From Cryptomeria japonica (Eukaryota > Streptophyta > Pinopsida > Cupressales > Cupressaceae): DNA of 64,000 nt. Position numbers and translations under genes: made by a program. Below are positions 1 to 11,126 of the stretch, one piece after another. Under the pieces are notes generated by a model. The model had not been told where the DNA came from. It ran no database searches and saw only the letters and a list, made by a program, of their open reading frames with translations. The stretch lies in assembly GCF_030272615.1 (NCBI RefSeq), contig NC_081407.1, positions 441,403,213 to 441,467,212 of the forward strand. The letters are read 5' to 3'. Positions within the stretch are counted from its first letter, which is position 1, and each line of letters starts with the position of its first letter.

Positions 1-1498
1 GTTCTTCTAGGAGAAGGTGTGGATACCAGTGAAGGTTCTCTTTTCCTCACAACTCTTTTAAATGCAGCTAGCATATCACTCTCCGAAGAAGTTACTACCC
101 ATGAAAGGTGAGTTTCTGGCTATTGTGCTTGTAACTCATCTTCAGTGATGTCGGTTTGTTTAAGTACATCTTCTTTGATAGCCTTTGCTTGCCTAGATCC
201 TCTTCTTACTATTGCTTCTACCTTCTTTACTCTTTTCTTTGATTTAATTTGATTCTCAATAGTCTCAGCACTGCCAAATACCTCTTCTTTTGGTTCCTTG
301 GGTGCTTCTAGAAGGGCTTTTGCATATGTTTCAATTATGTTGTCATCAGTTTCATAGCCCATTTCAGTAACCCAAATGGTTCTTGGGACAACTGCCTCCA
401 TCCAAATCTCATCCTTCCTAATAACAAAGAATATTTCATCCTTATACTTATTTACAATTGCTTTTGAAAGTCTGACACTAGTATTCATTCGGGCCTTTAA
501 TGCCTGAAAGTACTCATTTATATTCTTTTCTCTGTTTTCACCCATGTTGTGCAGTAAATCAGACAGTTGTTTGCCTACCGATATATCAAAACCAAGATTC
601 TTGTTACCGACACCGGGCACCTGTTTTGTTATGTGTAGCATTAAAAAGACAAGTAGATTTCCAAATCTAAATGTCCCCTTTTTGTCTTTCTTAATTTTTC
701 CAAGATTATCAATAAGCTCATCTTTCAACCATTCACACACATCTAATTTTGCATTATCCTTGATCATATCATAGGAACTCTTTATGCATAAACTAGAGAC
801 TGAGTTTAACCTATTTGCATGTGTGGTTTTATACCTTAAAATCATGCTAATGAATCTGACATTGATGTCAGTCACATCATTTACTCTTAAATATCTCTTG
901 TTAGATGTTGCACCTGTCAGGTTAGTCACTAGGTCATTTGAGACCTTCCTTGTCTTATCAGGTCTGTTATTGGTGGAGGGTAACCCTGTTACAACTTTTA
1001 CTGCCTCTTTAGTAATTTTGTGGATTGAATCCAACCAGAAAAATTCACCATGAACACTGCTTAAAACTATCCTTATAACATCCTTAGGGAATTCCAGAAT
1101 ACTGAGGATTTCAGTGAATCCTAGGGTTTCGACTATTTTGTGTTCAGGTTTCACATTACCGGAATCATCACAAATTACAGTCTTATACATGTTCTTAATT
1201 TCCTCATCACCTAATTCTTCTATGTGACAAGAATTTACATTCTAGGGTCTTCTACAAAAACTACTCCTTTGGGAATTTGAGAAAATGCACCAACATTATC
1301 ATCCTTCTTTTCTATTTCAAGAACTAACTGAAATACGGGTCTAGGGCGTTTAATTACTTCGACTATAGTAGGGTTTGCTATGAATTCAGGTACATAAGAA
1401 GATGCCATGATTATAAATACCTTTCTCTGCCTTAGGAATGATTGATTGCCGAATTGCTTTGCTACTTTGCTCGAAATGTCTTTGCTCAGAATTTTCAT
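1..1498 (-). pseudogene. C1 ORF2, unknown retroelement protein, N-terminal part
   Basis: This is the second ORF of family C. By comparison with C3 the likely start is the ATG at 1408-1406 (MASS...VPEF). The frame opens further upstream, to 1498. The protein shares with C2 and C3 the blocks DPR, KPEHKIVETLGF, TGLPST..RPDK, CEWLKDE, KGTFRFGNLLV, FVI.RDEIWMEAV and PRTIWVTEMGYE, followed by a Lys-rich tail. A frameshift near 1240 separates the first 86 residues (stop at 1235) from the rest (1190-120), and a stop lies at 120-122. The frame resumes toward position 1. I recognise no catalytic motif and no named domain. The F.F..LL..L pattern around 680-640 resembles one in the Gypsy-2 ORF-A. Function unknown. 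Confidence 0.7.
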
Positions 1499-1867
1499 GC
1501 TCTTTGAATGTTTGAGTGCACAGTGAAGTAGAATGGAGCCAAAAATAGTGATTTATAATTTTAATTTGCCAACCACCATATTTAATGCTTGTCGATTAAG
1601 TAATCACTTAACTTATCTGCTAGTATAGAAGTAATTTCAACTTCTTACCATCAACCGAGGGAATTATAGCATGTTTCACATTTGATTGCCAAACCCTCAA
1701 ATAAATTTTCTTCAGTTAGATGAAGACTCTCCTACCGGTGGAGTGTTACTTTCTTCTACCGGTGGAGTGTTACTCTATTCTGCCAGTGGAGGAGTATTCC
1801 TACCAGCATTTAGTTTTGATTTCCTGACCCATTGTTTTGAGAATTCTTGCTTTACCTCTTCAACCTT

Positions 1868-2848
1868 TTATTTACCTTTCAAACTAGCACCATTGTTGTT
1901 TACCGGTGAGGACTTGCTTCTACAAAATTTAGCAATATGTCCAATCTTGTTACAAGCATAACAAGTCACATTATTTTTCTGAATAGCTTTTCCATATCCT
2001 ATGCCGGTTTGTGTTCTACATTGATTAGATAAGTGTCCAAATCTTCCACAAACATAACATCTCACATTCATTCTACAATTCTCTGAATTATGACCAACTT
2101 TGTTGCATTTAGAACATTGACCGGTGGGTGTACTGGTATTTTGATAATTTCTAGATCTACATTGATTTTCTCTATGACCATACTTGTTATAGTTAAAGCA
2201 TTTGCCATTGAATTTATAAGCAGTAGGTTGTCTTACTGGTTTGCCATGATCTTGTGTGTTTGAAGTACCAAAGCTTTCACCAATTTCAAAGCCAAGACCA
2301 TTAGTGTCACCATTAGGTTTCTGATTCTTCAACAAGTCACCAAGTTCTTTTGAGCTTTTCTTGAATTTTTCTTTATGTTGATTTGCAGTAGCCAGTTCTC
2401 CTTCCAAGATACCTTTTTGTCTCATGAGTTCATTTGAGTCATTCTGTGCATGCATCAGATCCATCTTCAACATATCATTTTCATAACTAAGTCTTGTGTT
2501 TTCATTTGCAGCATCATTCAATCTTCTAGTCAAGTCTTCTTTATTCTTCTTTCTATCTTCAATTTCTTTACAAAATCTCATAGTCATATCTTGCATCTCA
2601 TTCTTTGCTGTCATGTTTTCTTGTTTGAATTTATTCATCAGATCACTAAGAGTTTCCTTTTCATCATTCTCATTTTGCATCTTTTCACAAAGTTCTCTTC
2701 TCTTGTTTCTTGAAATGGTGAGATTTTCTTGAAGTGCTTGAATAATATCCTATGTAGCTTTTAGATCATCTTCAAGTTTGATATTTTTCAATTTTTCTGC
2801 ATCATAGTCTAAGAGAGTTGCTTCTAATTGCTTCATCAAGTTTTCCAT
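1868..2848 (-). pseudogene. C1 ORF1, coiled-coil zinc-knuckle Gag-like protein
   Basis: A Gag-like nucleic-acid-binding protein of about 326 codons. The likely start is the ATG at 2848-2846 (MENLMKQLE), shortly after the primer-binding site. The N-terminal 170-200 residues are charged heptad-like coiled coil. Four CCHC knuckles (C-x2-C-x4-H-x4-C) follow at about 2200-1920. The first knuckle has lost its second Cys (CFNYNKYGH), and the other three are intact (CSKCNKVGH, CYVCGRFGH, CYACNKIGH). An in-frame TAG just after LKAT (about 2750) breaks the frame where CAG would be expected. The known role of such knuckles is packaging of retroelement RNA; that this protein does so is inference. Confidence 0.8.
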
Positions 2849-2905
2849 CTCTACCAGTGTCAAGATCTTCCTCAAGCTGTTAGGCTTCTGAAAATACAGG
2901 ACCAA

Positions 2906-2917
2906 GCTCTGATACCA
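2906..2917 (-). other. C1 primer-binding site (initiator tRNA-Met)
   Basis: On the minus strand this reads TGGTATCAGAGC, the standard complement of the plant initiator tRNA-Met 3' end used by Copia elements. It lies two bases inside the LTR end. Confidence 0.9.
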
Positions 2918-2919
2918 AT

Positions 2920-3724
2920 TGTTAGGATTCCCACAAATACTGAGAGGGGGGGATGAATCAGTATCTAACCGGTTATAATATTTTCTTGACTTAAAGCATG
3001 TAAAGCATATTAATACTGTATACCGGTAAACAAGAAATACTGCAATAAACAGATATAACAACAACCACATGAAAAACACACCATAACACAACAGTTTAAC
3101 GAGGAAACCTGGTGTGGGAAAAACCTCGGTGGGATTTGTGACCCACAATTTTCACTTACTGGCCAATAAGAGAATATTATTGCTACAAGAGGGGCCTGCA
3201 CATGAAGGAAGGCCAAGTGCCTAGAGCTCACTGCTCAATTACAAAATGGGAAGTCTCACTGACTTACAAAGTGGATTATATAAATCCAATGTCTTGTACT
3301 GCTTCAAAATAGCATCTACTATGCCAGATCTAGTACCGGTTTATAGCTCTGCTTCATACATACATCCTTAACCTATAATTCGCATAATAGGTCTGCCTTA
3401 TTTTGCCTAATTACATTCCTCCATGCTTACATAATTGTTCTACAATGATCTCTTATATATATGAGTCATTTTACAATTTGCCAAGTCGACTTATAATGAT
3501 TTTACAATAATAAACAAAATAAATTACAAACAAAATTCTTGTTGGCTTCTGTGCCGGTACACTTCCTTTCACTGTCAGTGTCGGTGGTCTGTGTGCCAGT
3601 GTAGAATTTGACTTTGCTAGTGCCGGTGGATTGCCTTGCCAGTGTCATAGGATTGTAAAGTTGCCATCAATGACAAAACCTTCAATCACCTACAATGTCT
3701 CATTGGAGTGTGCATTTGCCAAGA
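2920..3724 (-). repeat. C1 5' LTR
   Basis: An 805-bp LTR ending ...CCTAACA directly before the primer-binding site. It aligns with the C2 3' LTR (30682-31553) and the split C3 3' LTR (49029-48351 plus 34469-34331). Shared blocks are GTCATTGATGGCAAC near the start, TGGTGTG with AACCTCGGTGGGATTTG in the middle, and GATTCA followed by a poly-C/poly-G tract near the end. Short ORFs on either strand inside it are incidental. Confidence 0.85.
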
Positions 3725-5020
3725 ATTATCACTTTAGCTCATTTTTTATCCATTAAAGTCATTTAGTTGCATCTTTGCACTTAGATTCATTTATCATATC
3801 ATTTTAAGCATTTCACAATATCATCTCATTTATATAAGCATATACATCATCATATAGGCATTCATCACATGAGTTAAATCAAGCATATCATTTAAGTTAG
3901 TATCATTTTAATTTACATCCATAACCATTAAATTGCATCCATGATCATTAAAATAAAAAATCAAATGCATTTTCATTCATCATCATTGTATCATATAGAA
4001 CACCATTATCATGAAAATAAAGAAAGAGTAGATCATCATAATATCATCCATCTAATCAATGCATATATAATCTATAATCAATGCATATAGATCATCATCA
4101 TTAAAGTAGCATGCATAACAAATCATATAATCAACATCATATAGAGTCCATGTCTGCATATCATCATAAAACAATAAAAAGTCCAAGTATACAATGATAT
4201 CATCATAATCGATAAAGTACAAATGTCTCAATGATATACGATGAAATCAAGTGTAAGATCAAGGTTGTCCTATACCACTACCACCTGAATCTTTCTGTCT
4301 CTGTAGATGTGGGCGATATGATCCACCAAATGGCCCCGGTCCTTGATCTATATCTCTCTAAGGAGGTCCCATGACCCCACCACTGCTAGTAGCCATCCAC
4401 ATTGTAGTTGCATAACTACCTTCTCTCTAGCTCTCTGAGACTAAATCCTCATATCATTGTCGCCAGTGTGTTGTCTCCTTCCCAACCCAAAGTAATGCCC
4501 TGATAGTATCAGCTGAGAGAGTGCCTGATCCAACCTATTGAGCATGATCAAGTAGGGCCTAAGTATCCCAATGTCTCCTAACAACCCTATCTCACTTATT
4601 CATGAGTATTTGTATCTGTTCCCTGAGTTGATCTATCTATGCTCTGAGATCATCTACGGTCTCCTCCTATGGCACATCTTGTTGAGGAACATCCTATATG
4701 CCCTCAACCCCACCTGTCTCTCCACCTGCTAGAGTCTCAACTCAAGTAGCTCTCCTAATCCATTGTCTAACGAGAGGTATATGATCCTTTGGGTCCTCCT
4801 TTCCCTCATCCCAACCACCTTGAGTCATGATAACCTCTGGATCTTGATGAATCTGACCAAAATCAATGTCTCTACCTTGGCCCCTATCCAATCCTGTGCT
4901 TCTACCTAATCCTGGAGAGGGTAATCTTCTTGTTGCCCTCATCTGTCCTTTGTCGGTATCCTGACCAATATATCCTACATCCCAAATTCTTGAGGAAGTA
5001 CTCCTCCTACCCTCCCAACC
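3725..5020 (-). pseudogene. PMD-family pseudogene, 3' half
   Basis: This sequence joins to 32467-34330 when Copia-1 and one copy of its CAACC duplication are removed. On the minus strand 5015-4742 is open and rich in Gly, Arg and Asp. Farther down, about 4670-4600 reads as a short coiled coil (EETVDDLRA.IDQLREQ) interrupted by a TAG at an expected Gln. From 4260 to 3725 I see only AT-rich sequence with many imperfect CATCAT/ATCAT runs and no ORF. It is probably the C-terminal tail and 3' flank of the PMD gene-like sequence. It is heavily decayed and certainly non-functional. Confidence 0.5.
5016..5020. repeat. Target-site duplication CAACC of Copia-1, left copy
   Basis: CAACC abuts the LTR start TGTTAC at 5021. 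The identical CAACC at 32467-32471 abuts the other outer LTR end. The perfect 5-bp match 27 kb apart proves that both LTR pieces belong to one insertion. Confidence 0.9.
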
Positions 5021-6283
5021 TGTTACACAACTCAGATAACCAGAGGACAACTGAGAGGGGGGGAGGTGAATTAGTTGTCACTAGATTAAAGAACTTTAAG
5101 AATTTAAATCCTTATTACTGAAACACATAAAATTAATACTGGAATGCATAAACCTAATACCAGAGTGACTGATAAAGAATTTAAACATAAACATAAATCA
5201 TAGAACAATTACCATCCATCCATAACACATGACACTAATATTTGTACGTGGAAAACCCAGTAAAGGCAAAAACCATAGTAGGAAGCCTACCCACAGTCAA
5301 ATAATACTTTTGTAGTAAGTATGTGATTACAATATGAGGGGCCCACACATGTAGGAAGGCCAACAACCTAGAGTGCACTGCTCATCACACAAAGGAGTAC
5401 TAGTTACTACATAAACATTAGACTACAATCCGAAAAGAAGAGTGAACTGCAAGTATAGCATCTCCTATGCCTGAGTATAGTTCTAGGAAGCTCAATACTG
5501 GAGGCCCTAAACCTCTCTTACAAACCCAATTCGATCACCTATGATTGACCAAACCTTCTGCATATTATGATTATAATATTATTCACACATAGATCATCCC
5601 ATTACCTTTACCTATCAATCCATGATCTACAAAGAGATCTTACATCATATTTATACCAACCGGAGACCTAAACAATTAGGTCGGCCACCTAAAAGATAAT
5701 ATAATAAATATATAAAATAAACCCATAATCCAATGATCAGCCAAGTTGGTTTAGGCCAAAACCAATGTAAACCAATCATTAAATCCCATCGGTAACACAT
5801 CAAGAACATCTTCCAATACGTTACAGAAATTGGTCCATAACCTAGATAACACCAGACCCAAAATAGGTAGCCATAAACCTAATCCAACACCACTGATGAA
5901 CTGGAACATGAACAAGATAACCAACAACATCCTTAAAGCCATCTATAAGCCCCACCAACACCACTTATCATGTGCATCAAAAGATCTTCAACAAAGATCT
6001 GCCGATGAAACCCTTACCGGTGACCAAAAGCCTTACTAGAACAAATGATAGCTCCTAAGTCATCAAATCCCAAACCAACTGATCATGATACACATTTGAA
6101 TAAAATGAATGATACATCCAAACCAATTCCACAAACCAAAGCATACTGGATCCTACTAGATCAATATCATAATCAACCACTCTACCAGAATCAATCGAAA
6201 ATCAGCAAACAACCAAAACAATCGGTGTTGCCATCAATGACAAAACATCCATGCAACACATAATAAATTCCAAATTGCCAACA
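5021..6283 (-). repeat. Copia-1 3' LTR
   Basis: A 1,263-bp LTR with plus-strand termini TGTTAC...CCAACA. Its first about 255 bp match 10875-11126 and its last about 910 bp match 31554-32466. The LTR start (minus strand) shares with family C a block around GTCATTGATGGCAAC, and the LTR end shares the poly-C tract and GATTCACC, which suggests a relationship between the two families. Confidence 0.9.
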
Positions 6284-6480
6284 ATCTCCCCCTTTGGCAT
6301 TGATGGAAACACTAGATGTGAAAAACATCTAAGTGCCAAGAAATGCCAAACAGGTCTCCCCCAATGGAAGACAACCAACAATCTCGCACAAAATGATATA
6401 GGAATGAAGTTATGAACCAAACTACCTTTTAACTGATATTCTGTTAAGCTCTATTTTTTAAATATATCTCTCCCCCTTTG
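6284..6480 (-). other. Copia-1 polypurine tracts (two copies) and 3' untranslated region
   Basis: Directly inside the 3' LTR the minus strand reads CCAAAGGGGGAGAT (about 6284-6297). A second near-copy, TGTCAAAGGGGGAGAGA, lies 184 bp upstream at about 6467-6482. The downstream copy is at the usual position for plus-strand priming. The same two-tract layout occurs in Copia-2, C2 and C3. Confidence 0.75.
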
Positions 6481-6640
6481 ACATCAATGCCAAAGATATG
6501 GCATAAAACATCAAAGAAAAGTCATAAATCCTCTAAAAAATGCCACTAACTACTCCTCCTGAGTAGTAGCGCCACCACATCAATCTGGAATAAGTAAAAA
6601 CTCTGATAATGCATACTAGACTGATGCCAATCATCATCAC

Positions 6641-9600
6641 TCAGGTCACTACCGAAGGGGATGAAACCCCCAACCTATCTCTAAAGTACTCAAATGATTC
6701 TTGAGGCAACAGTTTAGTGAAAATGTCTACAATCTTCTCTTTAGTGTTCACATAAACCAGTTTGACTTCATTTGCTTCCAACTTCTCCTTCAAAAAGTTA
6801 TACTTGATATATATGTGCTCTGTCTTAGAACAAAATACCAGATTCTTTGATATATCAATAGCGGTAGAGTTATCATAGTGAATAACTACTGGTTCATTAC
6901 AATCCACCTTTATATCCTTCAACATTTGCTTCATCCATAGAACTTGTGTACAATTAGTAGTAGCCACAACATACTCAGCTTGAGCAGTAGATAAAGAAGT
7001 GCATGACTGCTTCTTGCTGATCCATGAAATAAGTTTCTTTCCAAGAAAGAAACCTCCACTGGATGTTCTCTTCCAGTCATCAACATCTCGAGTCCAATCT
7101 GCATCTGTATATGCACGTAATGTAAAACCATCATTTTTAGGATATCACAAATCCTATTTAGTTGTTCCCTGCAAATACTTGAAAATCCTTTTCACTGCAC
7201 TCTCATGATTTTCTCTAGGTCCACTCTAATATCTTGATACAATACAAACTACATCCATTATATCTGGTCTAGTTTGAGTCAGATATAACAAACCACCAAT
7301 CATATATTTGTACTTGGTAGTATTTACCGATGTATATACATATTTCTTTGTCAATTTATCACTTGTAACTATAGCAGTACTAACTGGTTTACAATTTTCC
7401 ATACCAAATTTCTTCAACATCTCACTAGCATACTTAGTTTGACAGATGAAAATACCCTTATCAGTTTGAGTAATCTGCAAACCTAAGAAAAATATCATCT
7501 CCCCAATCATAGACATCTCAAATTCATTCTTCATACTGTTAGAGAATTCCATACACAACTTATCTTCACCTCCAAAAATGATATCATCAACAAAGACATC
7601 AATAATCAATATGTCATCATCAATGATCTTATAATAAATTACTATCAGCATTACGTTTAGTGAAATAAAGCTTCAAAAGATATTTATCTAGTCTTGCATA
7701 CCAAGCTCTAGGGATTTGTTTCCATCCATATAAATATTTCCTTAACCTGCAAACCATTTTTTTGTCATCTGAAAGTGAAAATCCATCAGGTTGCTCAATA
7801 TAAACTTCCTCTTCAAGATCTCCATTTAGAAATGAACACTTAACATCTATCTAATAAACCTTGTAATTCTTATGAGTAGCATAAGCAAGAAATAATCTCA
7901 CAACTTTAATCCTAGCTACCAGTGCAAAGGTTTCATCATAATCAATTTCTTCCTTCTGAGAATATCCTTTACAAACCAATCTAGCTTTATTCCTCATAAA
8001 TTGTCCATCCTCATTCAATTTATTCTTGAAAACCCATTTAGTTCCAATAACATTCTTATTTATAGGTTGGGGAACTAAAGTCCATGTGTTATTCTTTTCT
8101 ATCTGATCTGATTCTTCTTCCATAACTTTCATATGATATTCATCTTTACAAGCTTCAATTACTGATTCCAATTCAATTGAGAAATAAAACATACCTCATC
8201 AACAACCAACCTTCTTCTAGTCATCACTCATTTGCTTTTGTCTCTAATGATCTGATCTTCAGAATGATTCAACCTTACATACCTAGGAGTCTTCAGATTT
8301 TCTATTCCTCTATCCTGATCTTCAGTTACTGTTGAATTTTTTGATATTGGCAGAGTAACTGGTTCAACATTCTATTCTGGTATAGGTGCTACCAATTCAG
8401 TTATGATCATTTTCACTACCGGTTCTCTCTCATAAGTTCTGATTTGACTTACGTTCTTCTCATCCACTTTGACATTTGTGCTCTCCACAATTCTCTACAA
8501 TCTTTTGTTATAACATCTATATGCTTTTCTTTCATTAAAATAACCAAGAAATATTCCTTTATCACATCTAGGATCAAACTTTCTAATGGAATCATCTCCT
8601 TTGATATAGTATTTACTACCAAAGATTCTGAAATACTTAACTGTTGGTGTATAGCCAAACCATATCTCATAAGGTGTCTTACAGGTATCTCCTTTGATAT
8701 GAACTCCATTGAATGTGTATACTGCCATGCTTACAGCTTATGTCTAGTAGATATGAGAAAAATTAGCTTCCATCATCATGGTTCTATCTACATCCAAGAT
8801 AGTTTTGTTCTTCCTTTCCACAACTCCATTCTACTGAGGTGTTTGAGGTGCAAACAACTGTTAAATTCATTGGATGTGAACTCTCCACCTTGATCTGACC
8901 TTAAGAATTTAATCTTTAATCCTCTTTATATCTCAACTTTAGATTTAAAGATTTTAAACTTTGCAAAAGCTTCAGACTTCTCCCTTAGAAAAGTAACCCA
9001 CATCATTCTAGAATAATCATCAATGATTAGCATGAAATATCTATCACCCTAAAAAACTTTTGACTCTAGCAGGACCACACAAATTAGTATGAATAAGATC
9101 ACTAACATCATTAGATTTATCTTGTATACTCTTAAAAGAAATCCTAACTTGCTTTCCCATTTGACATTCCTTACATACCGGATTATAGGGCTTTACAATC
9201 TTAGGTATATCTCTAACTACCTTAGTAAAAATGATCTTCACAATGCAATCAAAATTCACATGACACCACCTCTTATGCCATAGCCAACTCTCATCAATTT
9301 GTGCAATCAAACATGTCTTCTCACCAGAGTTCAAATGAAAGATATTACCTTTAGTCTGTGTATCGGTTGTAATTTCCAAACCAGATTTGGTGATAATCTT
9401 GGATTTTCCATCCTTGAACTATAATTGAAATCCCTTATCCACTAATTGTCCTACACTCAAAAGATTATGCCTTCAACCTTCAACATATTAAATATTATCA
9501 GTGTTATGCTTACCGTCCATTGATATTGTTCCTTTTCCGTTGATCATGCATGCTTTGTCATCTCCAAATCTAACCAAACCACCATCAAATTCTTGCATAG

Positions 9601-9811
9601 ATAAGAACTTCCTTTTATCTCCAGTCATATGATGTGAACATCCACTTTCAATTACCCATTCATCCTTGTCTTCAATTTTAGCAGCAAGGGCCTGCTCTTT
9701 AGGTACCAGATCATCTTCCTTGATAGCCAAAAATACCCATTCCTTTCCATTGCTGGATCCACTAGCTGAATCTTGTGCCAATTCATCATCATAATCAGTC
9801 ACACCTTCCAC
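6641..9811 (-). pseudogene. pol: Copia-1 pol (protease, integrase, reverse transcriptase, RNase H)
   Basis: The broken pol part of the Copia polyprotein. In order: protease near 9650 with IESGCSHHMTGD, where the catalytic Asp of the usual DSG is Glu; the integrase zinc region (WHKRWCHVNF...CKECQMGK, 9290-9150) and core fragments to about 8500; reverse transcriptase from about 8130, with [11 protein letters not shown] and the active-site FVDDIIFGG near 7590-7560; RNase H with YTDADW near 7100-7080, AEYVVATTNCTQ near 6970 and a C-terminus ending DRLGVSS at about 6650. Several stops and at least one frameshift interrupt it. With the Asp-to-Glu change and the split LTR, the element is certainly dead. 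The family role is reverse transcription and integration of the element's own cDNA. Confidence 0.9.
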
Positions 9812-10000
9812 ATCCGCATAGTAGAATGATTTGTCTTTGTTTTTCCTGTACTTATTCTTGATTTTATAATCATGGTTAGGCCTAAAAGATCTTCTAGCTC
9901 TTTCTTCAAATCTTGAATTCCTTTTAGGACATCTAGATGCAAAATGACCTATCTTATTACATGCAAAGTATTTAAAAGGTGATTTTCCTTCATACTTACT

Positions 10001-10818
10001 TCATGCTGGTCCTTTAGGTACTCTTCTAGAAAATAAGGCTTCAAGTTTCTCAAACTCTTCATCTTCGTACTTCATATCCTCTAGTTCCTTTGCATATAAA
10101 GATTTCCAATCACTCTTGTTGGTAGATGATGTAGATGCATGAAAAGCAAGTTCAAATTTAATAGTTCTAAAAGGTCCAAATTCCTCAAGCTCAAAAGCAG
10201 ATAATTTCCCAACCAAGGTATCCCTATTAACATAGGTGTTTTCCATAGTTCTAAGCTCATTAATTGTAGTAGCCTTCATCTTATAATCCAGTGGCAAAGC
10301 TATAAATACTTTAGAAACTATTTCATCTTCGCTCAGAGATCCACCACAACATTGAATTCCCAAAATAATCTCATTAACTCTCTCCATAAAAGCAGTAATC
10401 CTTTCATCTTCTTCCATCTTCATATTTCCATACCTTACCTGGTAACCATCAAGTTTAGCAATTTTAACAATAGGGCCACCTTCATTTAGAGTCTCCAATT
10501 TGTCCCATATAGCCTTTGCAGTTGATTTATCAATTAGTCCCATAATTTGTTGATCAGAAAGTGCACACAAAAGGGCTTTTGTAGCTCTACAATCATTCTC
10601 AGTCTCTTTATCCAGACCAGTTGAAGGAGGATTGCCAGATGCCAAATTAAATGATGTAACACCATTCTCGATGATCTCCCAAATTATTTTCCAAGACATA
10701 TCAGATAAGTCTCCATTTGAATCTTCCATACCCTGTAATTTGTTCCATCAAGCCTAGGAATTTCTCTTTGAAAAACATCAGCAAATGAACTAGATGAACT
10801 TGAACTGCTAGATGCCAT
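10001..10818 (-). pseudogene. gag: Copia-1 gag (UBN2-type)
   Basis: A Copia Gag of the gag-polypeptide/UBN2 family. The likely start is the ATG at 10818-10816 (MASSSSS...), followed by PRLDGTNY and VWKIQME. A frameshift near 10700 moves the reading into the frame open from 10729 to 10001. Typical blocks are AKAIWDKLETL, RITAFMERVNEI and INELRTMEN. The zinc knuckle just downstream (about 9975-9935) reads YFACNKIGHFASRC, with the first Cys changed to Tyr, so even this domain is damaged. Confidence 0.85.
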
Positions 10819-10860
10819 AGGATCTTCCTCAAGCGGTTAAGCTTCTGTAGAGAGGACCAA

Positions 10861-10872
10861 GCTCTGATATCA
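10861..10872 (-). other. Copia-1 primer-binding site
   Basis: The minus strand reads TGATATCAGAGC, one mismatch from the TGGTATCAGAGC complement of initiator tRNA-Met. It lies two bases inside the 5' LTR end at 10875. Confidence 0.85.
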
Positions 10873-10874
10873 AT

Positions 10875-11126
10875 TGTTAGACAACTCAAATAACAAGAGG
10901 ACAAAAGAAGGGGCGGGGGTGAATCAATTGTCATCGGATTAAAGAACTTTAAGCATTTAAATCCTTATTACTAGAACACAAACTTAATACCAAAATGCAT
11001 AAACCAAATACCAGAATGAATGATAAAGTATTTAAACATAAAAATAAATCACAAAATAGTTACCATCCATCCATAACACTTGACACCAATATTTGTACAT
11101 GGAAAACCTGGTAAAGGAAAAAACCA
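10875..11126 (-). repeat. Copia-1 5' LTR, inner piece
   Basis: The first about 252 bp on the plus strand match 5021-5275 of the 3' LTR. Similarity stops abruptly at 11126, where Gypsy-1 sequence starts. The missing outer piece is at 31554-32466. Confidence 0.9.

Larger units (their letters stand above)
1..3724 (-). mobile_element. Element C1: non-autonomous Copia-like LTR element, 5' part
   Basis: Minus-strand element running off the left edge of the window. In transcription order it has a 5' LTR (3724-2920), a primer-binding site, ORF1 (coiled coil plus CCHC knuckles) and ORF2 (unknown). Homologous copies lie at 18954-31553 (plus, C2) and 34331-60078 (minus, C3). C3 has its interior preserved and shows that the family carries no polymerase, integrase or protease. 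The outer LTR end on the minus strand reads TCTTGGC where intact copies have TGTTGG, so one terminal base has decayed. I could not see the 3' LTR, so its target duplication cannot be checked. Confidence 0.8.
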
